Shown: positions 8,573 through 17,223 of the stretch, piece after piece
How the letters are laid out: each line of letters starts with the position of its first letter
Numbering within the stretch: position 1 is the stretch's first letter
Assembly: GCF_000146285.1 (NCBI RefSeq)
Contig: NZ_GL385912.1
Location: 140,875-204,874 of the forward strand
Source of the DNA: Mobiluncus curtisii subsp. curtisii ATCC 35241
Lineage (GTDB): Bacteria; Actinomycetota; Actinomycetes; Actinomycetales; Actinomycetaceae
DNA: 64,000 nt
Direction: 5' to 3'
The notes under the pieces: model-generated
What the model saw: the letters and a program-made list of their open reading frames with translations, nothing else
What the model was told of the DNA's origin: nothing
Databases searched by the model: none
Program-made: the position numbers and the translations under genes

Positions 8573-10540
8573 ATGTCCCAATTTGAACCCGTACGTGCGC
8601 AAAATGCCGACTTGGTGTCCCTGCGCCTGTTGCCGACGATTTCTTCGCCACGCGATTTGCGGCACCTAAACCACCAGGAACTCAATCGTTTATCTGGGGA
8701 AATTCGTCAATTCCTGGTGGAATCAGTCGCCAAAACGGGGGGACACCTGGGACCGAATTTGGGCGTAGTCGAGCTGACCATAGCCTTGCACCGCGTGTTC
8801 GATGTCACTCGAGACACTTTCGTTTTTGACACGGGACACCAAACTTACGTTCACAAGCTTCTGACAGGGCGGCAAGATTTTTCTCGACTGCGTCAACGCG
8901 GAGGGCTATCAGGTTATCCTTCCCGGGCAGAATCCGAAACTGACGTGCTGGAAAACTCTCACGCCTCAGCCGCGCTGTCCTGGGCGGACGGGATTACCAA
9001 GGCAAACCGTCTGACCGGAATTCAAGGCTGGGTCGTGGCGGTCATCGGTGATGGGGCGATGACCGGCGGCATGGCTTGGGAAGCCCTGAACAACATTGCC
9101 GAACAAAACGAAGGTCGGCTGATTATTGTTTTGAACGACAACGGGCGTTCCTACGCTCCGACTATCGGCGGACTGGCACATCACCTCGATGCGCTGCGAG
9201 TTACCCCCCAGTATGACAAGGCTCTGAAATGGGGTAAACGAACTCTGAAAGGTGGCGGACCCGTAGGGAACCTGGTGTATTCCGGGCTGCACGCCGCGAA
9301 AGCCGGGTTGCGTGACATGGTTGCCTCCGCTGAGGGGGTCTTGTTTGACGAGCTGGGGATTACCTATACCGGTCCGATTGATGGACACGATATTGCCGCC
9401 CTAGAATTTAGCTTTACCAGGGCAAAAGCCGCCAATAAGCCCGTATTGGTGCATGTCATCACGCAAAAAGGGCGTGGCTACACCCCGGCGGAAGAAAACG
9501 ACTCTGACCACTTCCACGCAATTGGACGGATTCACCCGGAGACAGGACTGCCCATCGAACCGAAGCGATTTGAATGGACACAGGTTTTTGCCGACGAAAT
9601 CTGTAAGTTGGCACGTGAGAACGAAAAAATTGTCGCTTTGACCGCCGCCATGCTCCGTCCGGTGGGGCTGTGCCCAATGCAACGAGAGTTTCCGAACCGA
9701 GTTTTCGACGTGGGCATTGCCGAAGCAGACGCCCTCGCCACCGCTGCTGGTCTGGCTTACGGCGGGATGCACCCAGTTGTTGCGTTGTATTCCACGTTTT
9801 TAAATCGGGGCTATGACCAGTTGCTGATGGATATAGCTCTGCATCGGGCAGGGGTGACAATTGTGGAGGACCGTTCCGGTATCACGGGAAACGACGGTGC
9901 CAGCCACAACGGCATGTGGGACTTGGCTCTGGCGGGAACCGTGCCCGGTCTGCGTCTGGCTGCCCCGCGTGATGCTGTGACCTTGCGTGAAGAACTCCGG
10001 GAGGCTCTCCAGGTTGAGGACGGTCCCACCATCGTGCGCTATCCGAAAGGTTCGCTGCCTGAACCTTTACCTGCTTGGAAACGAGCTCATGGCTGTGACG
10101 TGCTGTGGGAATCTGCAGAGTTCGTGGACCCCACTACCCAAACTCGTGAGCCGAATGACAGCTCAAGTCGCCCCCAGAACATTCTGATTGTGGCAACCGG
10201 AGCATTTGCCCACTTGGGGGTGGAAGTCGCCAAACAGCTCGATGCCTCCAACGATTTGGCAGTACGCGTAGTCGATCCGCGATGGCTGATTCCCGTGCCT
10301 GCAGATTTAGTGGCGGCAGCAGGCGCCTACGACTGGGTCGTAACTTTAGAGGATGGTCTGGTAGAAGGTGGTTTTGGTTCTCAACTGCGCAATGCTGCAG
10401 CTGCATTGGACATCTTTACTCCGGTGCTGTCCTACGGGATTCCGAGACAATTTCTGCATCACGCCACCCGCGATGAAATCCGAAAAGAACTGGGTCTAAC
10501 CCCGCAGGCGCTAGTCGATTCTATTAATTCTCGGATTTGA
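8573..10540 (+). CDS. dxs: 1-deoxy-D-xylulose-5-phosphate synthase
   Basis: Thiamine-diphosphate enzyme joining pyruvate and glyceraldehyde 3-phosphate, the first step of the MEP isoprenoid pathway. The conserved DTGHQTYVHKLLTGR, the TPP/Mg motif GDGAMTGGMAWEALNN, and the second-domain RSGITGNDGASHNG are present. Start is uncertain: ATG 8573 follows GAGGAG (12-nt gap), while an in-frame ATG at 8537 lacks a good site. Homology proper begins near SPRDLRHLN, so either leaves a non-conserved leader. It runs convergently into the RNase D gene, and the two coding regions overlap by 17 bp. Confidence 0.95.
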   Translation: MSQFEPVRAQNADLVSLRLLPTISSPRDLRHLNHQELNRLSGEIRQFLVESVAKTGGHLGPNLGVVELTIALHRVFDVTRDTFVFDTGHQTYVHKLLTGRQDFSRLRQRGGLSGYPSRAESETDVLENSHASAALSWADGITKANRLTGIQGWVVAVIGDGAMTGGMAWEALNNIAEQNEGRLIIVLNDNGRSYAPTIGGLAHHLDALRVTPQYDKALKWGKRTLKGGGPVGNLVYSGLHAAKAGLRDMVASAEGVLFDELGITYTGPIDGHDIAALEFSFTRAKAANKPVLVHVITQKGRGYTPAEENDSDHFHAIGRIHPETGLPIEPKRFEWTQVFADEICKLARENEKIVALTAAMLRPVGLCPMQREFPNRVFDVGIAEADALATAAGLAYGGMHPVVALYSTFLNRGYDQLLMDIALHRAGVTIVEDRSGITGNDGASHNGMWDLALAGTVPGLRLAAPRDAVTLREELREALQVEDGPTIVRYPKGSLPEPLPAWKRAHGCDVLWESAEFVDPTTQTREPNDSSSRPQNILIVATGAFAHLGVEVAKQLDASNDLAVRVVDPRWLIPVPADLVAAAGAYDWVVTLEDGLVEGGFGSQLRNAAAALDIFTPVLSYGIPRQFLHHATRDEIRKELGLTPQALVDSINSRI

Positions 10541-11762
10541 GGGCTTGCACCAGCGAATCCAAAGTATTTTCAATTTGCCAGGGTCGTGCCTGGCTGGCCT
10601 GCAGCACCTCTAGGACTTGGGACTTTGTGGCGTCATCAGGCAGCATCCAAGCCAGCCGGCGGATAGTTTTCGGTTCCAACATGGCTTCGTGGTTGACGTC
10701 TAGCTGGGCTGCCACGCCTGCCACGGATTCACGCAAACGTCGCCACCGGTCGGCTTCTTGCGGATGATTATGTGTGAAAGAGCGCGAATCTGGAACGTCA
10801 CCGGGAATGCGTGGGGCGCGCCGTGGGGGGAGCTCTTGAGGGGACAATTGGTAGGACCTTCGCAAAGCTGCAAACCAACGGTCAGCTCGTTTTCGTCCGA
10901 TCCGGTCATGGCGAAAATCCTCCAAAGCCGCCATGTAACGTTTCCCTTTTGGCAGCCCTACCGCGAGGGCAATCATGGCAGCGTTCGTCAACACTTTGGT
11001 CGGCGCCAAATCTTCTTGCTGTGCTAGGTCATCACGGGAATACCACAGTTCCCGCAAGGCGGCGAGATTGCGTGGGGCGTGAACCTTTCCAGAACCGGGG
11101 ACGTGGCGCCACGGATCAGGTTTAGGAGCGGGTGGCTGAAAGTCCAGCAGAAAGTCGAATTCTTGCTCTGCCCAATCGTCTTTGTCTGCGTCTTGCAGCT
11201 GTAACCACAAATGATTGCGCAGGTCAATGAGGTAATCTACGTCCAGTGCCGCATAGGTTTGCCAATCGGAGGGCAGGGGACGGGTGGACCAATCCGCGGC
11301 GGAATGTTCCTTTGCCAAGCTGATACCCAGTACCTGTTCCAGGACCGCTGCCAAACCAAATCCCTGAAAATTCAGCAGCTTCGCCGCCAGCTCGGTGTCG
11401 AACAGCAACTGTGGACGCATCCCCAGTTCCAACAGATACGGCAAGTCTTGAGTGGCGTCGTGCAAAATCCACTCCGCCTTGCCAATAGCCCGGCTCAACG
11501 GCTCCAAATCGGGAAAGGCTATCGGGTCGATGAGGAACGTCCCCGCCCCTTCGCGGCGCAGTTGCACCAGGTAAGCGCCTTGTGAATAGCGAAAAGAACC
11601 GGCTCGTTCGGTATCGAGAGCCACCGGACCCGTGGCATCGGCGACAAGTTCACAGACTCGCGCCAGGGCTGCGGAAGTATTCACAATCGGAGCCAAAGGC
11701 TCACGAGTACGGGTAACCAGTCGCGGGGTACTGACTTGTGACATTGAGGTGGTGCTCGACAT
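10524..11762 (-). CDS. ribonuclease D family exonuclease
   Basis: 3'-5' exoribonuclease of the DEDDy group, 412 residues, expected to act on tRNA precursors and other structured RNA. The metal-binding residues are visible: ALDTERAGS (Asp-Glu), FDTELAAKLL, and the Tyr/Asp pair in YAALDVDYLIDLR. An HRDC-type helical domain follows, with LPKGKRYMAALEDF. The C-terminal third is less conserved. The 3' end overlaps dxs on the other strand by 17 bp, so there is no terminator between them. A 104-bp gap separates it from the upstream DUF3000 gene. Confidence 0.9.
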   Translation of the reverse strand: MSSTTSMSQVSTPRLVTRTREPLAPIVNTSAALARVCELVADATGPVALDTERAGSFRYSQGAYLVQLRREGAGTFLIDPIAFPDLEPLSRAIGKAEWILHDATQDLPYLLELGMRPQLLFDTELAAKLLNFQGFGLAAVLEQVLGISLAKEHSAADWSTRPLPSDWQTYAALDVDYLIDLRNHLWLQLQDADKDDWAEQEFDFLLDFQPPAPKPDPWRHVPGSGKVHAPRNLAALRELWYSRDDLAQQEDLAPTKVLTNAAMIALAVGLPKGKRYMAALEDFRHDRIGRKRADRWFAALRRSYQLSPQELPPRRAPRIPGDVPDSRSFTHNHPQEADRWRRLRESVAGVAAQLDVNHEAMLEPKTIRRLAWMLPDDATKSQVLEVLQASQARPWQIENTLDSLVQALKSEN

Positions 11763-11866
11763 AACGGTTCTATGTTATATAACCTGTCGCGTTTACGCCC
11801 GTCTAGGCGCACCGTGTGAGTATTTCCGAGAATTCTGTTTAGTGCATAAGGGCGGTCGGGAAGGTC

Positions 11867-12523
11867 TTAACGGCGCAGTTGCGTGACGTTTTCCTCGGGG
11901 GAGAGCCCGGTTGCCTGCAGCATTGTATCCAACCACGCCAGGAAATGGGCGCTCAAATCGGGGCTGCCTGGAGTCCAAGAAGCGCGAATCTCCAGAGTGG
12001 CAGAGGTGGCGCGCAGTGCGAAGCCCTCAAAAGAACGGTTGATGGTGGTGGTGGCAGTGCCCACCAAGTGTCCGTAATCAGCGTCGCGACTCGCCAAACA
12101 TTCCCGCAGCCACGACCAAGCGACTTCCCCCGCCAGGGGGTCTTCCCCTAAAGCTAGCTCCGTATCGGTCGCCACCAAAGCAATTACCCGAAACTCGCCG
12201 CCCCAACCTTCTTGGGTCTGCGGATCGTAGAGACACACAAACCTACCGGTAGCGGGAGCTTCCGCCTCCACATGCAGTGCGGTTTCCGCGCTTATTGCCA
12301 CCGCGTAAGGGGCAATCTTTGTCGGGGCAGGAACCTCGTGAATGGAAACGCGGGGCGGCACAGACGCCTGTCGCAGTGACAAAAGAGCGAGCTTCCACGC
12401 CGGGGGTACCTGCGCCTGCGCCGCTGAACTCGCCTTGCTCACTCTCTCAGCGTAAGCGAGAGAACCGGAAAACCGACCGTACCACGCCCTACAGACCCGA
12501 AATACCTTCTGACCGGGAGACAC
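11867..12523 (-). CDS. DUF3000 family protein
   Basis: An actinobacterial protein of unknown function found next to the RNase D gene in many genomes. The family core is seen in PPAWKLALLSLRQASV, IAPYAVAISAE, and the C-terminal DLSAHFLAWLDTMLQATGL. Two starts are possible: GTG 12523 (218 residues), 7 nt after the glgX stop, or GTG 12442, which begins MSKASSAAQ, follows a GAGAGA stretch and fits the usual family length of about 190. I favour the shorter form but give the outer limit. The gene neighbourhood suggests a conserved pairing with RNase D; no biochemical role is known to me. Confidence 0.8.
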   Translation of the reverse strand: MSPGQKVFRVCRAWYGRFSGSLAYAERVSKASSAAQAQVPPAWKLALLSLRQASVPPRVSIHEVPAPTKIAPYAVAISAETALHVEAEAPATGRFVCLYDPQTQEGWGGEFRVIALVATDTELALGEDPLAGEVAWSWLRECLASRDADYGHLVGTATTTINRSFEGFALRATSATLEIRASWTPGSPDLSAHFLAWLDTMLQATGLSPEENVTQLRR

Positions 12524-12529
12524 CCCGAC

Positions 12530-14674
12530 CTAGAGTGTGCGCTCAGCCATAGGTGACGCTAAAACCATAATGGAACGTGAACGCACCGTAATGGTCTCAG
12601 GAGAACCCAACAGTTCTGCCCGCACGAAATCTGTCTCAATAGGCTCTGGCGAGGTCGTGTCAATCACCCGATACCACTGCAAATCGTGGGTCCATCGCGG
12701 CATGGTGAACTCCAAGTCCTTTTCAGAGGCATTGAACATCAGGATAAAATCATCATCCTGCACGCGCTCGCCACGCTTGCCCGGCTCGTCAATAGACGCG
12801 CCGTTCAGAGAAATCGTCAGGGCTTTGGCGTAAGCTGTGGTCCACTCTTCATCGGTCATATGCTCACCGTTCACACTGAACCACTCGATGTCGCCGCGGT
12901 CTGATTCTCCGCCACGTGCCGCATCTCCAGCTAGGAACCGGCGACGGCGAAACACCGGATGCTCGTTGCGCAGGTGAATCAGGGTGCGGGTAAAGTCAAA
13001 CATTTTTTGGTCGCGCGCATCCTCATCCCAATGGATCCAGGTGATTTCGTTATCCTGGCAATACCCGTTGTTGTTGCCGCCCTGGGTACGCCCTAACTCG
13101 TCTCCGTGAGAAATCATGGGAACCCCTTGGGATAGCAGCAGGGTGGTGAGAAAGTTGAAGCGTTGGCGCCGGCGCAGCTCATTGATTGACTCGTCGCTGC
13201 TGGGACCTTCCTCCCCGTAATTCCACGATTTGTTGTTATTGTCGCCGTCAACCCCGCCTTCGCCGTTGGCTTCGTTGTGTTTTTCGTTATAGGAAACCAA
13301 GTCCAGTAGGGTAAATCCGTCATGTGCAGTCACAAAGTTGATGGAGGCCACCGGCAGGCGCCCCGTGTGGGCATAGAGATCTGCCGAACCGCTGAACCGA
13401 GACGCGAACTCGCCCAGCTTTGCCGGCTCGCCACGCCAGTAATCTCGCACCGTGTCACGATATTTGCCGTTCCATTCCGACCACAGAATCGGGAATCCGC
13501 CCACGTTGTAGCCGCCTTCACCGACATCCCAAGGCTCGGCAATAAGCTTAACCTGGGAAATAATCGGGTCTTGGTGGATGATGTCAAAGAACGCCGAAAG
13601 TTTGTCGACCGAGCTGAGTTCCCGCGCTAGGGTCGATGCGAGGTCAAACCGGAACCCATCGACGTGCATTTCGGTAATCCAGTACCGCAGGGAATCCATA
13701 ATCAGCTGCAGCACTGCGGGGGAGCGCATCAGCAGGGAGTTGCCGGTTCCAGTCGTGTCGAAGTAGTGTGCCCGGTCGCCTTCAACCAGGCGGTAGTACA
13801 CTTCGTTGTCCAAGCCACGGAAAGACAGAGTCGGTCCCAGCTGGTTGCCTTCGGCAGTGTGGTTATAGACGACATCGAGGATGACTTCGATGCCTGCCGA
13901 ATGCAGGTCTTTGACCATTTGCTTAAATTCTTCGACCTGGCGGTCGCCTTGACGATTTGAACAATAGGCGTTATGTGGAGCAAAGTAACCGATAGTGTTG
14001 TAACCCCAATAGTTTTTCAAGCCTTTTGCCTCTAGGGAAGGATCGGTAACGAATTGGTGCACGGGCATGAGTTCCACCGCGTTCACACCTAAATGTTTCA
14101 GATAGGCAACGGTGTTCGGATGCCCCATCCCCGCGTAAGTGCCCCGCAGAGGTTCGGGAATGGCAGGATTCAACATGGTCATACCCTTGACATGAGTTTC
14201 ATAAATGACCAGGTCTGGGTAATCCAAACAGGGATGACGGTCATTGCCCCAATCAAAGAAGGGGTTGATGACGACGGAATGCATCGTGTGCGCGGCTGAG
14301 TCCGCCTCCGAATAACCGTCCGGTTCTCCGGCAGGATAAGCGAAAATCGACATGTCGCCGTCTAAGTCTCCGGCGATGGCTTTGGCATAAGGATCCAGCA
14401 ACAATTTGCTCGGATTGAAGCGTTGCCCGTTAGCAGGGTTATAAGGACCGTAGACGCGATATCCGTAGTGTTGCCCAGGGCGGAGATTGGGGATGTAGCC
14501 GTGCCACACGTGACCATCAACTTCATCCAAAGTGAAACGTTCGGTTTCTCGTCCATCTTCGTCTACCAAACAGAGTTCCACTCTTTCAGCGTTAGCTGAA
14601 TAAACTGCAAAATTTGTTCCGCTCCCGTAATAAGTTGCCCCCAGCGGATAAGGTTTTCCTGGCCACATTTCCAT
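12530..14674 (-). CDS. glgX: glycogen debranching enzyme GlgX
   Basis: GH13 isoamylase-type enzyme that cleaves alpha-1,6 branches of phosphorylase-trimmed glycogen; 714 residues. It has an N-terminal CBM48-like domain (PLGATYYGSGTNFAVYSANA), then the TIM barrel with VIYETHVKGMTM, the nucleophile Asp in DGFRFDLAS, the acid Glu in LIAEPWDVG and the third Asp in TAHDGFTLLDLVSYNEKHN. The ATG at 14674 has no obvious ribosome site within 12 nt, so the message may be nearly leaderless. No other glycogen gene is nearby. Confidence 0.95.
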   Translation of the reverse strand: MEMWPGKPYPLGATYYGSGTNFAVYSANAERVELCLVDEDGRETERFTLDEVDGHVWHGYIPNLRPGQHYGYRVYGPYNPANGQRFNPSKLLLDPYAKAIAGDLDGDMSIFAYPAGEPDGYSEADSAAHTMHSVVINPFFDWGNDRHPCLDYPDLVIYETHVKGMTMLNPAIPEPLRGTYAGMGHPNTVAYLKHLGVNAVELMPVHQFVTDPSLEAKGLKNYWGYNTIGYFAPHNAYCSNRQGDRQVEEFKQMVKDLHSAGIEVILDVVYNHTAEGNQLGPTLSFRGLDNEVYYRLVEGDRAHYFDTTGTGNSLLMRSPAVLQLIMDSLRYWITEMHVDGFRFDLASTLARELSSVDKLSAFFDIIHQDPIISQVKLIAEPWDVGEGGYNVGGFPILWSEWNGKYRDTVRDYWRGEPAKLGEFASRFSGSADLYAHTGRLPVASINFVTAHDGFTLLDLVSYNEKHNEANGEGGVDGDNNNKSWNYGEEGPSSDESINELRRRQRFNFLTTLLLSQGVPMISHGDELGRTQGGNNNGYCQDNEITWIHWDEDARDQKMFDFTRTLIHLRNEHPVFRRRRFLAGDAARGGESDRGDIEWFSVNGEHMTDEEWTTAYAKALTISLNGASIDEPGKRGERVQDDDFILMFNASEKDLEFTMPRWTHDLQWYRVIDTTSPEPIETDFVRAELLGSPETITVRSRSIMVLASPMAERTL

Positions 14675-14726
14675 AACTTAAATATCTCATACTCCCCCTC
14701 GGTGCGCTGAATGGGGTTTGTTAGGG

Positions 14727-15818
14727 TTACTTTTCGTTCGGGGGGATGTCGCCTTTGTCGGCGGATTTAAGTTTCAGAAGTCCGCTCCACAGGTTAGCGC
14801 GATTGTCCTCAGTTTCGTCGGGCAGCGGGGGAATTTTGTCGGCAGTCGAGTCTTGCCACCAACCACGTTTCTGCAGCAGCGGTTCGACCATGCGGACGAA
14901 CTCGGCGGCAATCTGGCGATAGGTGTCGGTGTTGGGGTGGAAACCGTCCTCGGCTCGAATCATGAGAGTTCGCCAGAGTGGCACATCTCCCAAGTGGCGA
15001 ATGGGAACCAAAATATGGTCTGACTCGGAAACGACGCGAGTCAGGATATCGTTCATTTCGATGGCACGTTTATCTGCCGGTAGTGGTTTTGCCGGGGGAA
15101 CTTCAGAGATAAGGGCGGGGGCAGGTAGGCTTTCAACGATAATTTCCATCTGCCGTTGGAAATTTTTAGGGTTTTGACCCTCCGCGGAAAATACGTCGTT
15201 ACCGCCTATGTCCAGGGTGATGATGTCTGGCGTCAGACCCGTGGCCAGCATCTGCGGAATCTGCGCGTTCACCACAGTCGAGGCGACGGCCCCGGAAATG
15301 GAATAATTCAGCACAATCACCCGACGCTGTGTGGCACGTCGCAGATAAGAGGCAAACAAAGCCACGTAAGAGTCGTGTACGTCCTCGCACCCCACCCCTT
15401 GTGCAGCGGAATCACCTAGAGCAACGTAAACCAGGGGAGGAGCGTTTTTGATCTTGGAGGGACGGTGTAGTTTCTGACCGGTTTGCGGAAAGATGAGTTT
15501 GTTGGAGTACCAGTCGCTGCGGTGCAGATAGCGTTGCGCCCCGTTGGAGAGCAGCGCAAAGCTGGGGGCGTAGATTTCCGGGTTTGTCAGCATTCCCAGT
15601 TCGTTTAGTTTAGCTAGCCCGGAAATGACGTGGTCTTCCCAGAACCAGCGGTGACTGGAAACCTCTTGATGGACCTTCCACATCCCCGCCGCCGCAGTGC
15701 CCGCCCAGACCAGGGACGATGACGTTCCCAGTGCCGTGAGGGCAGAAACTTTTGCCGAAGCGGGCAATTCTCGAAACAGCTCGAGTACCGTCTCAACAGA
15801 AATTTTTTTGGCAGCCAT
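14727..15818 (-). CDS. SGNH/GDSL-family hydrolase
   Basis: Serine esterase or lipase fold, 363 residues. Block I is GDSAAQG with the nucleophile Ser, block III is GGND, and block V is DGFHPN with the catalytic Asp-His. About 120 residues precede block I, including a hydrophobic stretch (ALTALGTSSSLVWAGTAAAGMW) that could anchor it to the membrane. No lipobox or classical signal peptide. Substrate unknown; actinobacterial members often act on lipids or acylated cell-wall glycans. It lies 52 bp upstream of glgX on the same strand. Confidence 0.85.
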   Translation of the reverse strand: MAAKKISVETVLELFRELPASAKVSALTALGTSSSLVWAGTAAAGMWKVHQEVSSHRWFWEDHVISGLAKLNELGMLTNPEIYAPSFALLSNGAQRYLHRSDWYSNKLIFPQTGQKLHRPSKIKNAPPLVYVALGDSAAQGVGCEDVHDSYVALFASYLRRATQRRVIVLNYSISGAVASTVVNAQIPQMLATGLTPDIITLDIGGNDVFSAEGQNPKNFQRQMEIIVESLPAPALISEVPPAKPLPADKRAIEMNDILTRVVSESDHILVPIRHLGDVPLWRTLMIRAEDGFHPNTDTYRQIAAEFVRMVEPLLQKRGWWQDSTADKIPPLPDETEDNRANLWSGLLKLKSADKGDIPPNEK

Positions 15819-15867
15819 AGTTTCAGCTTACTCGGCTCGCGCTGTTTTAAGCGCGCCAGAACATGTA

Positions 15868-15909
15868 TGGTGGACCATACTGGGATCGAACCAGTGACCT
15901 CTTCCGTGT
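15868..15909 (-). repeat. left copy of 42-bp tRNA-Val 3'-half repeat (att-like)
   Basis: Forty-one of 42 bases match 18278-18319, the 3' half of the complete tRNA-Val(CAC) gene from its CCA end to the anticodon loop. The single difference is A15874 versus G18284. Homology stops abruptly at 15910, so the 5' half of a tRNA is missing. This is the pattern left by site-specific integration into a tRNA gene. Confidence 0.85.
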
Positions 15910-16095
15910 CGCCTGGTGTAACAACACACCCCTCCTAAAGGGGGCTGGTTGGGTAGTCACGGTATGCCCCGAATAAGCGGGCATAAGAAAACCGCCCTGG
16001 CGTATAGCCAAGACGGTTCAGATATGCGTTGAGGCGGTAAGCCTGCCCGTGCTACTGCGTAGCCTGGTGGGCTGGCCCCGCCTCAACGACTAAAG
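15910..16095 (+). ncRNA. candidate structured RNA, HEARO/omega-RNA-like
   Basis: A 186-nt stretch without ORFs packed with stem-loops. CCCC/GGGG lies at 15929-15943. A 7-bp stem spans 15963-15985 and a bulged stem 15990-16018. A long hairpin has a perfect 11-bp base (16027-16037 with 16078-16088), an 8-bp middle with one mismatch (16041-16048 with 16069-16076) and a 5-bp tip (16051-16063). Single-stranded joints such as GGTTGGGTAGTCACGG and CGACTAAAGTA look conserved. From memory this resembles the HEARO/omega scaffold that accompanies IscB nucleases, with the guide at the 5' end. No IscB gene is present. No T-run follows, so these are not simple terminators. Naming is tentative. Confidence 0.5.
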
Positions 16096-16109
16096 TATCT
16101 CATTAAACC

Positions 16110-16361
16110 CTAGGAAATGGCATCCAATATGTCTTGGTAGTATTCCTCGTCGAAAAAGGGTTTAAGAGCAAGGATTTCATCCAACACATCAGCAGGAATG
16201 TCTCTTGACGAGTTCTCTACCACGGCACTTATTCCTGCATGTGCAGCAAACGTTCCATCATTGTCGATGAAACTGTTCATGTCCTCTAGCTCTTTTTTGG
16301 TAATCACGTTTCGTTCATACATGTGCTGGAGGACAGCTCTTGTTTCAGATTCGCCATTCAT
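16110..16361 (-). CDS. small acidic hypothetical protein
   Basis: Eighty-three residues, acidic, with no membrane segment and no family I recognise. The start ATG at 16361 follows TGGAGAAAC. It overlaps the 3' end of the upstream gene by 17 nt, so the two are translationally coupled. It lies inside the tRNA-Val island and its 3' end abuts the structured RNA on the other strand. Size, acidity and pairing would fit an immunity or antitoxin-like role, but nothing in the sequence proves it. Confidence 0.6.
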   Translation of the reverse strand: MNGESETRAVLQHMYERNVITKKELEDMNSFIDNDGTFAAHAGISAVVENSSRDIPADVLDEILALKPFFDEEYYQDILDAIS

Positions 16362-16626
16362 GTTTCTCCATATGCTGTTGTATCCAGTTGAGGGTTCTTA
16401 GCTGAAGTTCTTCGTCCCACGATGTGTTCACTTCGTATTCGGTATCGCGTAAGAGTTTCTCGGGTACTTCAACGGAATCCAATAAAGCGAACTGAAGAAA
16501 GTCGTCTATCTCCATCCAGGAATCGCCTTCAGCGCGATCACTTTCGATTAGAGATTGTGCCTCGTCGGACAGATGACTGAATAAATAGGTGTCGTATTCT
16601 TTCAGGATTTGTATCAAGTTAGACAT
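16345..16626 (-). CDS. small acidic hypothetical protein
   Basis: Ninety-three residues from ATG 16626, which follows AGAGGTGAG at a good distance; an in-frame GTG at 16635 is the alternative. Acidic and probably helical (NLIQILKEYDTYLF), with a Trp-rich end (LNWIQQHMEKHEW). No family recognised. First gene of a two-gene leftward operon transcribed away from an HTH regulator remnant, with a candidate promoter (TAAAAT preceded at 17 nt by TTCTAC on the reverse strand). Function unknown. Confidence 0.6.
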   Translation of the reverse strand: MSNLIQILKEYDTYLFSHLSDEAQSLIESDRAEGDSWMEIDDFLQFALLDSVEVPEKLLRDTEYEVNTSWDEELQLRTLNWIQQHMEKHEWRI

Positions 16627-16671
16627 TGCGCTCACCTCTGCTGCGTTTTATCCCGGTTCGCAGGGTCTTTT

Positions 16672-16722
16672 CTATTTTACCCGATTGGGTATTGACGTAG
16701 AATCCCTTACCGGTTACCGGGA
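16672..16722. promoter_or_regulatory. operator-like repeats in divergent intergenic region
   Basis: Between the leftward operon and the HTH remnant are the palindrome ACCCGATTGGGT (16679-16690) and a tandem repeat of TTACCGG (16707-16713, 16714-16720). The layout recalls the control region of a phage or island switch. Confidence 0.4.
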
Positions 16723-16749
16723 ATGCTAATCTGAATTTTGTGTATGTGA

Positions 16750-17170
16750 ACTGCACCAGAACGTGGAAAACTCGGGGATGACATCGTCGAAATCTTTATC
16801 AGTTTGCAACGCTCTCAGGGCGTGTCGCGACGTGGACTCTCCCGAGAGTCTGGCGTGAAGTTAGGTCGGCTTGGAAATATTCTGTCGCGCAACTACACGC
16901 TTACAATTGACGAAATCGGCGCTATCTCAACAGCGCTGAATGTGTACGCCTGGGAGGTTGTGGCTGCTGCGGAGTGGTGGTGTACGGGCAGCCCTCGGCA
17001 GGACTCACCAGCAAGGGCAAATCGATGTCGCAGCGCTCATCGAGGCTGCAGCCCGCTACCAAGATAAAGACTGCGCCCCAACCTCAGCAGCCCCGAAGAC
17101 AACCCCACTATTCTCTGACCGGCGCAACGACGGCTTCTACGGCTACGAAGCCCTGCCCCGCAGGGCATAG
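16750..17170 (+). pseudogene. HTH (XRE-like) regulator, frameshifted
   Basis: The first part reads as a short helix-turn-helix protein: GKLGDDIVEIFISLQRSQ, then RGLSRESGVKLGRLGNIL, then TIDEIGAISTALNVYAWEVV. This looks like a Cro/CI-type DNA-binding domain. No ATG fits: an upstream TGA limits the frame to 16750 onward, and the best in-frame start is TTG 16804. After about 16990 that frame becomes poor, while another frame gives a sensible C-terminal part (GQIDVAALIEAAARYQDKD, ending EALPRRA at 17170), so a frameshift has split the gene. It is divergent from the two small genes it may once have controlled. Confidence 0.5.
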
Positions 17171-17186
17171 CATCCAGGCAAGTTTT

Positions 17187-17217
17187 CTTGACGCTGGATA
17201 CTTTTGTCAAGTATGAT
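17187..17217 (+). promoter_or_regulatory. strong promoter with built-in inverted repeat
   Basis: TTGACG (17188-17193) and TATGAT (17212-17217) with an 18-bp spacer. The expected transcript start falls at or next to the ATG at 17224, giving a leaderless message. CTTGAC (17187-17192) and GTCAAG (17206-17211) form an inverted repeat across the promoter, a likely operator for autoregulation. Confidence 0.7.
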
Positions 17218-17223
17218 TGACGT

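Noticed and set aside
10811-11585. Forward ORFs opposite the RNase D gene
   Set aside because: They have no ribosome sites or domain features and lie wholly antisense to a well-supported gene.
15910-16095. Reading the stem-loops as a stack of transcription terminators
   Set aside because: None is followed by a T-run on either strand, and the stems are joined by non-random single-stranded segments.
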